From Branchiostoma floridae (taxonomy: Eukaryota; Chordata; Leptocardii; Amphioxiformes; Branchiostomatidae), in assembly GCF_000003815.2 (NCBI RefSeq), contig NC_049981.1:1604481-1668480 (forward strand): a stretch of 64,000 nucleotides of DNA, given 5' to 3'. This document shows positions 12,901-24,706 of the stretch, one piece after another. Position 1 is the first letter of the stretch. Each line of letters begins with the position of its first letter. The notes beneath the pieces are model-generated. The model did no database searches, was not told where the DNA came from, and worked only from the letters and a program-made list of their open reading frames with translations. Made by a program: the position numbers and the translations under genes.

Positions 12901-15900
12901 TTGAGGATTTCTCTTCGAGTTGTTATGATGAATATCAATCATTTTTTTATCACCATTTTTCATTCAGCCGAGTAATAAATGTATCGCGGTCCACGCCACT
13001 ATTTCCTGATGAGTTCCTGTGGGACTAATTGGTACCACCGGATCTTGATTATTCCCCACTTACAAGTTAATCCATGCGGCTGGCTGGAATAACTTAGGTG
13101 TAAAATGATGAACACAGATAAATGTGCCGACACGTCTGTCAGACGAGACGATTGTGACAGCAAATTGGGGGCATTTTGGGGACAGTCATGGATTTGTTGT
13201 GATCATATCTAGTATAATGTTAACTATGAAACACCACTTTTCCACTGGATGTTGTGACATTCAGTGCAGACAACCTCTGAGATAGCAAAGATTTTTAAGG
13301 TATCACTCTATGAATTAATAGATGAAGAACATTTCTTTACATTTTGGGGGTTTTATCTTTTAATTTAAGGCATACTTTTACATCTTGCACTATATTCCAT
13401 TAGGCTAAGCGAAAATAAGGGTCCCAGAAGTCCAATTTTGGTTGCTGTGTGTGTTCACTCAGAGTTCACTATCTATTAGGGAAGGGGGCCTTATAAAACT
13501 TGGCTGTTTGATCAAATGAAATGTCTTCAACTTATCTTCAGTCTTGAAGAAACATACAGAGTTGATAAATTCATTTTTAAAGAAGTCTTTATTCCCAGAA
13601 TTATGTTCCTCTGGCTCTTCTAGATTTAAGTTTTCTTGAAGAATTTTTGGAAGGTTTTACAAAACTCTGACAACAGAAGTGAATATGCTCCCAGAATGGC
13701 ATCTCTTAGGCCCGTCCTCCTATGAACATGCAGTAGCCTGCGTGTCTGGACTTTGACAATCACTTCATGAAATGAGCTCCGCTTACAGACGGCTTTCTTA
13801 CACAAGAACATTGGAGTCGACTGTAATGGTCTCATCTTTTAGCATTATTGACTCTAGCTGGGCTCAAAATACTTTGAAGAGTACCTTCTGCAGGCTGAAA
13901 GTTTAAATTCATAGAACTGCTTGCAACAACGAAAAGATTGTGTAAGAAGACTTTGGTCAATCTTTTGGTATTCCTATTAGTGAAATTAACACACCAGCAT
14001 TTAAAATGACATGCATGAATTTGACTAAAACTTTTAAAGGTAAAAATCTTTATTGACACAACAAAAGTATCGGTTGGCAGAATTTCTGCCTGCAGTTGGG
14101 TAAGATTGCTTGAACGAGCTAAAATTTTACTAGGTCAATGCTTGCCTTTTCAGAACCCAACAAAATACTGGATACCACCACTACTACTACTGTAATAGTA
14201 ACTATGTGTACTACTACTACTTCTAATGATGATAATTTTACATGTATCAATGAGATTTACTTTAATATGAATTTGAAATTGTTACATAGATGTTGGCTTT
14301 TGCAGTCAAAAATTTGATTGATTTAACTTCTGAATAATAGTTACTCCCAGCTATTTTTTTTATCCACCTGTAAAACTACAAATTCATTATTTTTTATCAG
14401 CAGTTTGCAGGTGTATCAGGGCTCGAAATACTACCTGCATATGCAGGTTAGTGCAGGTAAAATTGGAGCTGTTCAGGTATTTTTGGAGTCTACCTGCACC
14501 TAACCTGCACTGGTCTATGTACTGTTTTTTTACGTAAATGTCTTATAATGCAGGTGTATATGGATTGTTATTAGCTGCATCGACTGTTACCACCTATAAA
14601 GTATAAAAGCTGAACAATTGTAGTACAATCCATACTTCCTAAATCCAGACTGTTGCAGGTAAAATTTGTCTGGTGCAGGTAATTTTCAATGTTACCTGCA
14701 CCAGTGCATCTATGCAGAAGAAAGTATTTCAAGCCCTCTGTATGTTTTGAGCCCAGTGTTTGCCCAGCCAGGCTCTCCCGCTATAACAATCTCCAGTCAT
14801 CTTCACGACATCTATTTTTAACCTGGATCCAGGCGGAACGATGGAGAGGAATTGCCAGAGATGCTGCTCTGATGAAAATTGATTTTTTTTGTTCCGGAGG
14901 TGCTGTAACTAGTCTGTCAGCTGACATTTGGCCTGCCATCTTTATAAACTTGGAGGTTTATTTATAGCAAAAGATAGGATCATTTCTATTTTTCTTTCTG
15001 TCTTTTGTACAATCTAAATGCTTTTGAAGGCATTTGTGAAAATAATGAAGATTAAAAAGAGAGTAAAAGAGGTACGATGATGTTTGTTTGTTAATAGCTA
15101 AGGAAAGGACCATTTCTTTCATTTTTCTCTTCTCCTTGTTACTATTATTTTTATATTAATGATATCAATGCAAAAGCTTTTGAGGGGTGATGTAAAAAAA
15201 ATGCAGAATTCCAAAGTGTAGGAATTTTAGCAGCTTAATATTCTGAGAATGTTATTTAACACTTAAATAAGATGGAATGCAATGATTTTTATTTACAATC
15301 CCCCCTCCAGAGATTTTGAAATAGAATTATTTCTAGTTATACACGGAATAAGGTCAGCCCAATTAAAACTTATGGAATGGTCAGATTTCCTTTTTTTAAA
15401 TTAGAGGTTTGGTAGCAAATCAATAATATGGCTACAAAATTCTTGGTGGTTGCCTCTCCTTCTTGAATAGCACACCTTGTTGTTTTAGACTCCTAGTAAA
15501 TAGAGCAATTAGATTTGAAAATAAAACATTTAAAATAATTCCATACTCTTCCTGCTTTTACACTTCTCCAAGCAGGACGAATGCACCCTCAGTAGTTTCC
15601 TGAGAGCTTGTCTGAACTCTGTAGGATTCCATAATTCCATCCCACTCCTTAATGGATTCCTGTGTTATTCATAGGTTTGACATCATTAGTTTTGGATAGA
15701 TCGAAGCGGAAACCGGCGGGAGCTATCGGAAAACTGTTCTTCACTCCGGTCCAGGGAATATCCTGTTTGTCAAATCTACGGGATTGTATTTCTGCCAAAT
15801 TGGGGATCCAAACGTAGTTTGTCAAATTTTAACTCGAGGCCTTCTCAATGTGCTGTGTTGTTCTATGTAAATCCAATAAAGTGAAAATGGGTATCTGGAT

Positions 15901-18900
15901 GGAGGATTCAAATCTAGTTTGTCAAGTTTTATATGTTATTTAACTGAAGGCCTTTTCAAGGTGAGGATTCTTTATATGTGCATCCGGTAAATAAAAAGGT
16001 TCCTGGAGTTTGTATCATTTAGGTTGGACAAAGAAACTTTCTTTTTGGACGTTTACAATATTTCTACCTCTGTATATACAGTCATTTACAGCTTCCTCTG
16101 CTTAGCACACAATGGAAGTTGAACACACATTACTTCCAGTGGACTAGTCCCCTTGCTGTAGTAGCCTGTGTGTATAAGAGTATGGGACACAAACCATGGT
16201 ACCACTACCAGTGGACTAAAGCTGTTACTGTAGTAGCCTGTTTGGCCCAAAGGCTATAGAATCGTTAATGGGAACTGCCTCCAGCAATACACTGCTGGGT
16301 GTGGGAGGGATCTTAACTTCCTGTGCATCCAACCCACTCATTTTACACCATCCTTCACTTGAGGCCTTGAACTTCAAAATATCTGTTAACTGTAAAAGTT
16401 CTGAAACTGTAAAATCCATAAAAAGCAGTTTTTGATTAACTACCTGTAGATGCCCGGTTATTGAACTTGAAGCAGGCTTGTCTCATATCTGGAGTAACAA
16501 ATTGTCCCGTCACAAGTTTCTTGCCTTCAGCGTTCCTATTTCAATAATATAAGACCTAATCAATGAAGCACAGCCCCGTGTAGTGTTTTCTCATTGATTT
16601 CAAGTTATTACATGCCGTGAATCTGCCTGATAAAGGACTATATTTGCTGACAAGATAACCCCCAGTTAGATGGGATACAAGACTGGAGAGTGATGTATTA
16701 TTTGAGGGATATCTCAATATGGAGCGTTTTGATAATGGTCATTTAGGATTTAGAAAGCTACTTATAGTTAATCCTACTTTTAGATAATCTCAAATTGTGA
16801 CATATTGTAGAAAGCAAGTGTCTTGAAATGTATCAAGGCAAGATATGGAAGCTGGTGTGTTGCGCCAAATGGCGGTTATAATGGCCATACAGATACGCAT
16901 ACAGAAGTTTGTGTGTTACACCAAAGGCTGTTATACTGGGTAAAAACTATACAGATGCAGATACAGATGCAGGTGTGTTATACCTAGAACAGAAATACTG
17001 GCTAATTAGTATACAGATACTATAATAAAGGTGGTGTGTTATGCCGAAGTGCAGTTAACAGGCTATGCAGACAAAGAAACTGGTGTGTTATGCTGAAGGG
17101 CAGTTGTGTCATGAAACAATAGTGAAACTTAACTGAATTTTCCATTGGAACTTGCAAGACGTAAGCTTGGAAAAATAACTCTCCAAATTTAAGAGACAAG
17201 TGTTTTCCACATACATCCATCAGTCTTTTTCATTTCAATAAGAATTTGATCCATGATATTGATTGATTGATTGATTTGTAACATTTTGCAGATGAGCTGG
17301 GAGGAGCTTTCTTCACAGGCGTGCCTGAGGCCTGGGCTCACCACCCGTGAGTTGTTTGTTTTGTTTGTTTGCTTACAAGTGTGTTTGAGTCTTCTTTACT
17401 CAGTCAAAGATACATACAAGATGGAACAATATCTGACATGTTGCATGCCTACATCTAAGCCAATATAGGTAGAGATGCTATGGCTTTACTTAATTTTGAC
17501 ACATAAAATTGGATCTGAAATCTGGCCAGGGGATCTGCTTGTTATTTAACTTTGAGGCAAATGGTATGTAAAGGTGCTATCTCATTAAAGCTACAGTACA
17601 TTGTCGGTGTTGCTGCGGCCAAGCTATTTGGCAGAGTGCTCAAGGAATTTGATTCATAAGAAAGACAGCCTTTTACGCGCTAGGTGTTGTCATTTTAGTC
17701 ATATGTCTATATTTTGCATGACATTTCCATTCTAGATTTAACACAACTTCAATTTATAACACAGTGACGATGTCAAGGTACCACTGAATCAATTGAGATA
17801 CCCGCTTCACTGAATTTAATGCTGCATGTGCAAACCTTCCTGTGTTGTTCATTTCCAGCCTGGCAGCTTACGAGCTGGGACCCGTCGCCCTGGCTCACCC
17901 CTTCGCCCATCCTGCTCTACATACACAGGTGGGTCATGGGACCGGGACATAACCCATGGGTCAAGAGTTACCCACGATTATTACAGAAGGCTGCTGCTAG
18001 CATAACTGTTTCAGTGATCTCATAAAAGGCCATGAAGTTTCACCAGTCTTTAGAACAGTCTCATTTATGGAAACCAATCTCGGCCATTTATAAGTTCATT
18101 AACTTAATGATCCAATTGTAAATCCTAACCTTGGGTATGGGCAGAAAAAATGGCCTGACCTTCATTAAAGATAGTAATAGTTCAAGGTTATAACCTTTTG
18201 GTTACAAAAGATATGACGTGATTGATATGTATTGAAGAATATGATGCTTCAAGGTCACTGCATGATGATTCAAGGTCGTTCTGTGTCTCTTGAATGATTC
18301 TATCTACTGCACTTTGCTACAAGCTGTGTCAAGGTTATGTCAAGGTCATGTGCACTTCTAACACTCACTCCTCTGCACTTACTCCTCTCACCAGGTGCCT
18401 CACCCTCAGCACCCCCCCATCGCACCACCCCCCCACCCTGCAACTCTTGCACCGCCCCCCACTGCGGCCGTGCCCCCGGGTCTCACACGGGCGTTGAACT
18501 TGACGGCCGGCACCAACCCGCCATGCACCACCCTGTTTGTCGCAAACCTGGGGCCAAACGTCACCGAAAATGAGCTAAGGGACATTTTCTCTAGGTACGT
18601 CACTATGCTAAGGTTGCATGGCACACGTCCTCAAGCTCTTGTCTGCTAAAGAGTGTCAAAATTGATCAATTTAAACCTTTAAGAACCAAGTGACAGCTTT
18701 TGGCAGCCTGTTTTGTAAGTTTGCCTCTCGATATGGCCAATGTTTGCATCCTAAAGATCTTATCTGTTTAAAATTGTCACTAAAATCGATCAATTCTGAC
18801 CCTGACAAGAGCTCAGGGATTTTACAACAGTAAAATGCCTCTCACTGCCAGCTTCACATCCTGGCACTCTAGTCTACTGATAGCATGACTCCATTTATGT

Positions 18901-21900
18901 TTGCTCTTATTCTCATACTGAATATTTATGCACTGCAATGGCATGTTGGGTGATGTTGTTTATGTGTTAGTATGAACTGAAGGATGTCATGTTCAGCTCA
19001 TAAATGTGTATTATGATGTGTATCTTAATCTCTAACATCATTTGCAAACTGTGACAAGTTGTGTAGTTTTGACATCCTTATTTGCATACAATGGTGTGTC
19101 CAGTACATTTGAATGTTTCCTATCGAGTCAAACATTGTAACATTACATGAAACTGGAGGAGAATATTAAGACTACAAACTTTGGCTGTTATTTACAGGTG
19201 TAGTTTTCCTTGATTGAAACATATAGTCTGGTACTGATGCTTCATACAGAAGAAAGCATCATCATCACAGCAATAACACTTTCAGCACCACGGAAAGCTC
19301 CACACAGTTAAAGTAGTAGAGACAAAGATTGTTATCCAGCAAAGTTAAAACATGTAGATTCTCTTTTGAAATTCAAAGGACTCATGCATAAAAATGTGTT
19401 GAAAGTGTTTCAGATGTGGCAGTACATTTTGGGTGATGTTGTTTATTTGTTTGTTTGTTTGTAGATTCCCTGGGTTCAGCCGCCTGCGACTCAACAACAA
19501 GGGGGGATCCCCCGTCTGTTTTATTGAATTCACGGTAAGTTTGAACAACTTGTTTGTTTATTTGTTTGTAGATGATAGCTGATAAATTGCCTCAGGCTTG
19601 TGTTATATATAGCACATCAGTTTTGTAGTTGGAGTAAATGAGGGCAAGCAGTGCAGGGGTCTGACTGGTTCAAACTATTACATATTGAAAAAGTGTGGAT
19701 CAGTGCATTCAGGTCTTCAAAAGGTAAAGGCAAAACAGCTTTTATGAGGCTGCAGGGGCAGTGGTTTGTTGTTATTCACTGTATTTCCTCTCCTTCCACT
19801 GCCATTTTCCGCATTTACCTCTCCAACTGAAGTTAGGTGTCCATTTTAAATTTTTTACACCTGGGTAGAATGGAGAAAAAGTCTTGCTGTGTGGCTCTCC
19901 TCAAACACTGGACTGATAGCTTTACATCTTATTCAAGGCACTGTTAATAGTGCTGTGGAAAATAGTGTTTGAAACACCAGGACAAGGTGAAAAAAGGAGT
20001 GGTAAGAAAACTTAAACCTAACAATATTCTCTTCCTGAAACACTGTGTGTACAAAGGTACAAACTCTTTCAGATTTTTTTTCATGTGGATCTTATCAGTC
20101 ATGTCTTCAAGTCTATGAACCAACTCTTCATTTCAGACATTCTCTGAACCGACAAATTGAATTGGTCCAGCCTAACAGTTTTAGTGCTTAATAGTTTGTA
20201 AATTCCACGCTCAATTCAGCCGGGGCTGAACCGGCTCTCTGATGACATTTACCAGGATTACAAGTCAGAGTCTGTTGTACCAACTTCCTCGGGACCCACG
20301 TTCAACGGTGACTCAGGGGCGATTGTTTCGCTGAATCTGCATAAGGAGTTTTTCTGAAGGATTATTGCGAGGAGCGGAATGCATGACAAGTAGGCTGTAT
20401 CGTGTCCCGTCGGACCTTTCGCAATCAGCAAAACTATTCCCGCGTTTCCTGAGGGGACGCTATGTGGGGTTCGATGCCTGGAAGGCAGATTGTCCATCTT
20501 TCCAGGTCTCGCCTGGGATCTTTTAAAAATTCTCCCCTTCTTGTAACGGATTTAGTTTCTCGATAACGCAATCCCTCTTGGTATTTGACAGAAAGGGTGG
20601 TATTACTTTATATCCATTAGACATTCTCCTCACTGCAAAGATAAGAAATCTCAGTGATAGTTGCTAAACAAAGCTAACAAGGATGGTGGCTGTGTTATGA
20701 TGTTGAAATGATTGTACGTAACAGGCCCTAACTTTTTATTCTTAAATGACTCTTCGGTTTTAAAAGTTGTGGCATCCAGTAATATATTATCAGAAAGATA
20801 AGCCAAACCTAATGATTTCCTTGGTTCTTTGACACTCTGAAGTACAAATTTAGAAAATGAAAAAAAGGTTGAAAATTGTAAAATAAAAGAAAACATACAT
20901 GTAGGACTGAGAGGAAATTTTGAGTGTGACTGTGTTCAATTCCTGAAATTCTGTTTACAAACTTTCCTTTCAGACTCCGTTTTAATGTTGATCTTTGAGT
21001 TCAGAATAACTCCTTTTATATCAGAAAACCAGCAGTTTGAATTGATGTTGCCTCCGAACCAAAAGCTCACCACAGATGTAATCCGACACTGTGTGATGAC
21101 ATATCGCCACGGTAACCACAGCCTTATATGGCATTACTGTAGGGAGTGTGATGGGTCCCAGAGGGCTGCTGGCTGATGATAGTTTTACTGTGGTAATGAC
21201 CCTTGACCTTCTGCTGAGATTTGATTCTGGTGACCTTTAACCCTAGAAGTGAATTGGTGGGGGAATGGAAGGGGATACAGATGAGATTGAGCAAGCTTGC
21301 TGTTTTTGGATTTGAAATGAAAAGATGAAAGAAAAGGCGCCCATTAGTCACGTTTTTCTTAACACTTGCAAAACAAGGAGTCTTGATTCTTTTAAAGACA
21401 AATCAACGTTTCTTTGAAGGATCTATTCATGCCTTAGTCCCTAAGTGAGGGACTTGCTTTTTCATGTCACATGGTACAGTGTCCTAGATTCAGCTAAGGA
21501 AAGAGAGCTTACTACTACAGTATTCAACATTTCTTCAGACAGCATGCATGGTTATATGTTTTGATAGAATAAAGCCAACCTACATAATTTGATAACAAAG
21601 CTGGTTTAATTAGTTGGATCTACTTAGTTATCTATTGAGCAATGCAAATAGGAACTTAAGAGACAGAAGAAAAGTGATGGATGTCACTAGAAACTAACAT
21701 CAAGTTGAAGAAATTGGTTTCTCTTTAGATGTTGTTTACTTTCATGAATACAAATCTAGGTTCAGATTCCAACATTTGATGTCACATCACCTACAAGGAT
21801 CATCATATTTAGCTGTGTGACTATGCCCAAGGGTTAACCTACATGTAGTTCCGGTTCTGCAACGACAAGAATGTTGATTAATCGTCTTCTGTCTGATGTT

Positions 21901-24618
21901 TCTCTTGTAGTCTGATTACTTTTTATCGTAAAGGTCATGATGTGACCTGTGAACAACATTTGTTCAGACCTCTGACCCACAGTAGGCTAGTCATTGATGT
22001 AGTCTGCAGTGTGATTACTTTTCTATCCAAAAGGTCACGTTGTGACCTGTGAGCAACATTTTTTCTGACCTCAGACCAACAGTAGGCTAGTCACTGATGT
22101 AGTCTGCAAAGTGATTACTTTTCTATCCTAAAGGTCGTGATGTGACCTGTGAACAACATTTGTTCTGACCTCTGACCCACAGTAGGCTAGTCACTGATGT
22201 AGTCTGCAGTGTGATTACTTTTCTATCCAAAAGGTCGTGATGTGACCTGTGAACAACATTCTGACCTCTGACCCAAACCCACAGTAGACAGGTCCCTGAT
22301 GCTTCCTCTCCAGTTTAAGTTTTGTGACTACTTATTTTGATGAATCAATGAAACGATAGCCTATGGTGCAGTCATATGCATGACCAACATGTACAACTTC
22401 ATTATGTATGGTATGATGAATAGGACCCAGGGCTCTCTCCAGGACCCGTACCCATCCATCCGTCCCGGGCATAATTGTGTTTGTCAAAGAGACAAAATAT
22501 TTACCAGTGAGATTTGTTTAAACTGTTACGGTAAGAAAAATATAAACTTCATGACATGGAATTGATGAAAATGTATAATGATTTTTATGAAGTTTAAATT
22601 GACAGATTTAACAGCAAAATTGACAACAGAAATTATCAACTTGGTCTTCCTAACAATGACTGGGATGGGGAAATAATTTAAAAGCTTGAGATAGCCATCT
22701 GTGAACAAGAGAATTAACTTGATAAAGCCCTTCTGATCAATGAGGTAGTTTGAAATGGAATCATCTTGACATTCCCTCTCAATCGTAACCTGATCTGTCC
22801 AAGGAAGTTGATAAACGAGTTGTGACTGATCATGTAGGAATCGACCTTGGTTAGGGGCCCTTTGTACTGTGCAAATTCGTCCAGCTCTTTTTGACAAGCA
22901 TATCAAACTGTGGACCACCACTTTACCTCTTGTTGGTCTGCGACCCTTTCCTGTATTGTGTTACGTGAGTGGCAACAGCTGGAATTCAAACTCATGACAA
23001 TTTGGTTAAGAGCCAGGGTTACTAATTGCTGGACTTCCTATGTTAGTTTGAAAGTGAATTTCCCTCTTTAACACAATTAAAGTTTTGGACCTTAAGAGTT
23101 CATTATGCCCTGATAAAGGTAGCTGACTAGTTTCATAAACATTGACTAGTACAAACGGCTATTTGTGTTTAAAAGATAGAACTATATCTTTAACTTTGTT
23201 AGGAGCTATCCAGAGTTTGCTATTTGAACACCAACAGGCTTTTGAGACCCATATTTCAACATTTGCAGCAAAATATGATGACTTTGATTTCCTATCAACC
23301 TATCTCTGATTAGTCCATCAATTTGCACGGTACTGCTAAGAGCTGCAGTTCTTCAGAAGTTACATTAAAATGGAGGTCCTGTGTTTGAGGAGAGCCACAC
23401 CTGCAATGTAGAGTCTGGTGGCAGAAACTGCTGTCTCATTAGTGCCCCCTATCATTCAACAGTGGTACTGCATTTAGTTGCAACAACAGTGAGAGTGGAG
23501 TTGCTCAAGTGCACTGTGTGAGAACTATGGGTGATCACACAACTATAACCCAGGTCAACACAGATGTGTAGCCCCATGTATAACCCAGGATATGTTATGT
23601 ATGACCCAGGGTTTTGCATGCCTATAACATATACCTGTTTGATCCACTGGACATTCTGATTGTAACCCAGGTTTTTCCTCACTTATAACCCACGTTCTCT
23701 TCTGTTTGCCCAGGACATTCCGTGTGCGACCCAGGCCATGAACGCCCTTCAGGGATATGTGCTGCTGTCTTCAGACCGTGGGGGGTTACGTATCGAGTAC
23801 GCACGCAACAAAATGGGGGAGGTGAGGATCTGTCTTTAAATGTTTCTATGATTTTATGAATATTTTCTGTTGTGTGTTTGACACTGCCTGTTGATGGTAT
23901 CACCTCTTCTGCTTTGTCAGTGCTTGTTTGCTGGTCTGTGCTTTTTCTGCAGTGTTGACATGTTGACTTGTTGATGAAGCCCAAACAAACTGGATTTCAT
24001 GGAGTTTCTTATAAAAGATCTTGCCAACGATGCACTAGGAACCTACTGTTATTGCATCATGTTCTGTTTGTCAGATTTTTTTTAGAATGTACAAATTCTT
24101 GTCAGCAAAACTTTCCATTTTTAGATTCAGGCTTTATTGAATTTGTTGATGTCTACCTGTTCATTGGGGTCTCCAAAAGAATATTGCCGGCTTTAAAATC
24201 CAGTTTGTTTGGCCAAAGAAGTATTGTTACATGTTCCTATATACATGTATGCTGTAGCCTTGCTTAGAGCATTTACTTCTTCCTGTTTTTGTCGTCTTGA
24301 CAGCAGTGCTTTTTATCCTATTGCAGAAGTTCCTTTGTGAGTAGTATGTGGTGTTCCTTGAGAGTCGCTGTGTTCAGGTGTGCGCTTTTATTTGAGCTTT
24401 TCTCCTCCACTGAGCTGTCTAACTGTGTCCTTTTTCTCTTACATCGGCAGCAAAGTCTGATGACATCATCAGAGCCTGTGCACAATCCCCTGTGTTCTAT
24501 TTGACCTTGGAATGCTGGTGGCAAGGTCGTAACCATGACAATTCTCTCTTCTACTTTTCAGACACGCAAAGACGGGGAAAGGTCGACTAGCCATTCACCA
24601 GTCAATATTCCAATTTGA
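6932..24618 (+). CDS. rbpms: RBPMS/couch potato/MEC-8 family RNA-binding protein, 3' part (8 exons)
   Basis: This is a spliced gene for an RNA-recognition-motif protein that by family knowledge binds CAC-containing RNA and controls splicing and transcript localisation. Coding exons are 6932-6994, 8795-8939, 17292-17346, 17859-17928, 18395-18594, 19465-19534, 23714-23821 and 24562-24618. All borders are AG/GT and the phases match, giving 768 nt (255 residues plus TGA). Exons 1 and 2 encode the second half of RRM1, and their borders fall where vertebrate RBPMS exon borders fall. A linker rich in Pro, Ala and His follows, then a whole second RRM (RNP2 LFVANL, RNP1-like GSPVCFIEF) ending in [15 protein letters not shown]. 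Vertebrate RBPMS proteins have one RRM; nematode MEC-8 has two. The amino end of RRM1 and the start codon lie outside the window. Confidence 0.93.
6995..8794 (+). other. Intron with CpG-richer island
   Basis: This intron separates the first two visible RBPMS-like exons. Bases about 7390-7640 are clearly richer in CpG than the flanks (repeated CCGG, CGCCGG and GTCGTCAC blocks) and could be regulatory. The short open frames in the stretch show no domain I recognise. Confidence 0.5.
8795..8939 (+). CDS. rbpms: RBPMS-like exon: end of RRM1
   Basis: It begins [20 protein letters not shown], the most diagnostic block of the family, and ends near PHFAREP with one base of the next codon. The acceptor is tttacag and the donor gtgagt. 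A 44-bp minisatellite begins about 20 bp after the donor. Confidence 0.95.
8960..9207 (+). repeat. Minisatellite, about 44-bp unit, 5-6 copies
   Basis: The unit contains ATCCCTGTCCCTGGTGCTGA followed by ATGACATTCACAC. ATCCCTG recurs at about 8963, 9008, 9052, 9095 and onward at 43-45 bp spacing. It starts about 20 bp after a splice donor of the RBPMS-like gene. Confidence 0.9.
9800..10420 (+). repeat. Degenerate tandem repeat
   Basis: The block GATATTGTGTAAGTCTGAC plus (C/A)TG(T/G)(T/G)GGCTTGGATTG recurs near 9809 and 10077. More diverged copies are near 10229 and 10378 (GATATTGTCTAAGCGTGAC). The copies also share a TCATAATTCAAACTT segment. They look like old tandem duplications. Confidence 0.7.
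11262..11990 (+). repeat. Degenerate repeat, GATGAGAAAGTTTTT family
   Basis: At least four diverged copies begin with a GGATGAGAAAGTTTTTTTAT-like block (near 11273, 11433, 11704 and 11874). Two full copies continue through GATCTGTCATT and GTGCCTGTGAAATTGA. The spacing is uneven. Confidence 0.65.
14417..14740. mobile_element. hAT-like MITE with palindromic subterminal repeats
   Basis: The left end CAGGGCTCGAAATACTACCT is mirrored at the right end by AAAGTATTTCAAGCCCTCTG. The subterminal regions are built from repeated TGCAGGTAA / TTACCTGCA palindromes. There is no transposase frame, and no clear 8-bp target duplication was found. Confidence 0.7.
16850..17107 (+). repeat. Degenerate minisatellite, GGTGTGTTATRCC unit
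   Basis: Five copies of a block with GTGTGTTRYRCC, followed by a segment ending ATACAGATAC, recur at roughly 47-62 bp spacing. The array ends about 185 bp before the next RBPMS-like exon. Confidence 0.8.
17292..17346 (+). CDS. rbpms: RBPMS-like exon: linker 1
   Basis: A short exon (55 nt) after a roughly 8.35-kb intron. It completes the split Tyr codon and reads [18 protein letters not shown], which corresponds to the YEL...WAPY part of the RBPMS tail. Phases are 1 in and 2 out. Confidence 0.88.
17859..17928 (+). CDS. rbpms: RBPMS-like exon: linker 2
   Basis: In the frame set by the previous exon it reads (P)[20 protein letters not shown] and then HTQ, ending in phase 0 at gtgggt. The two other frames do not join correctly. 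The Ala/Pro/His composition resembles the RBPMS C-terminal region. Confidence 0.88.
18395..18594 (+). CDS. rbpms: RBPMS-like exon: Pro-rich linker and start of RRM2
   Basis: The first half is proline-rich (many CCC/CCA codons, [12 protein letters not shown]). The second half enters RRM2 with [20 protein letters not shown], where LFVANL is the RNP2 motif. The acceptor is ctctcaccag and the donor gtacgt; it leaves phase 2. Confidence 0.93.
19465..19534 (+). CDS. rbpms: RBPMS-like exon: RRM2 RNP1 segment
   Basis: It reads [20 protein letters not shown] followed by [14 protein letters not shown] is the RNP1-type strand. The acceptor follows a run of (tttg) repeats ending in tag; the donor is gtaagt. 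It leaves phase 0. Confidence 0.93.
21905..22300 (+). repeat. 100-bp tandem repeat, four units
   Basis: The block GTGATTACTTTTCTATCC recurs at 22011, 22111 and 22211, with a diverged first unit at 21911: an exact 100-bp period. Each unit carries AGGTCA/AGGTCG, five bases, then TGACCT, followed by GTGA(A/G)CAACATT and CTCTGACCCACAGTAGG. Confidence 0.92.
23540..23713 (+). repeat. TAACCCAGG short repeats before an acceptor
   Basis: Copies or near-copies of (A/G)TAACCCAGG occur at about 23546, 23581, 23661 and 23686 (last as CCACG), with TGACCCAGG at 23600. The exon itself contains GCGACCCAGG. They fill the last 170 bp of the intron. Confidence 0.6.
23714..23821 (+). CDS. rbpms: RBPMS-like exon: end of RRM2
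   Basis: There are 36 whole codons with [15 protein letters not shown] and [18 protein letters not shown], the helix 2 and strand 4 region of RRM2 as in MEC-8-type proteins. The upstream 200 bp of intron hold several TAACCCAGG-like repeats. Confidence 0.94.
24562..24618 (+). CDS. rbpms: RBPMS-like terminal coding exon
   Basis: There are 18 codons ([18 protein letters not shown]) and a TGA at 24616-24618, after the acceptor ctacttttcag. The tail is short and basic/serine-rich. The stop codon overlaps the first of several TGACATCATC-type repeats. Confidence 0.85.
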   Translation, partial: TRKDGERSTSHSPVNIPI

Positions 24619-24706
24619 TGACATCATCGACATCATCAACGGTACCTCCGATGACATCATCAGCATGTTCATGACATCACCACCATTTCAATGACATCAT
24701 CGAACC
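24617..24706 (+). repeat. TGACATCATC cluster at the stop codon
   Basis: Four exact or near copies of GATGACATCATC plus ATGACATCACC and GACATCATCAAC occur within 90 bp. They begin at the stop codon and lie in the 3' UTR. Confidence 0.8.

Larger units (their letters stand above)
9208..16849 (+). other. Large intron with diverged repeats
   Basis: This is the main part of the 8.35-kb intron between 8939 and 17292. It holds degenerate tandem blocks (9800-10420 and 11268-11990) and a hAT-like MITE (14417-14740). CpG-richer spots occur near 10395-10500 and 12975-13200. No exon that fits the RBPMS reading phase was found. Confidence 0.6.
19535..23713 (+). other. Intron splitting RRM2
   Basis: A 4.2-kb intron between the RNP1 exon and the last RRM2 exon. 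It contains a CpG-richer stretch (about 20215-20520), a four-unit 100-bp tandem repeat (21905-22300) and TAACCCAGG repeats near its 3' end. No coding exon is expected, because RRM2 is continuous across the join. Confidence 0.7.

Noticed and set aside
17819-18025. Frame reading [11 protein letters not shown] through the linker exon
   Set aside because: It is the wrong frame: joining the flanking exons requires the frame [14 protein letters not shown].
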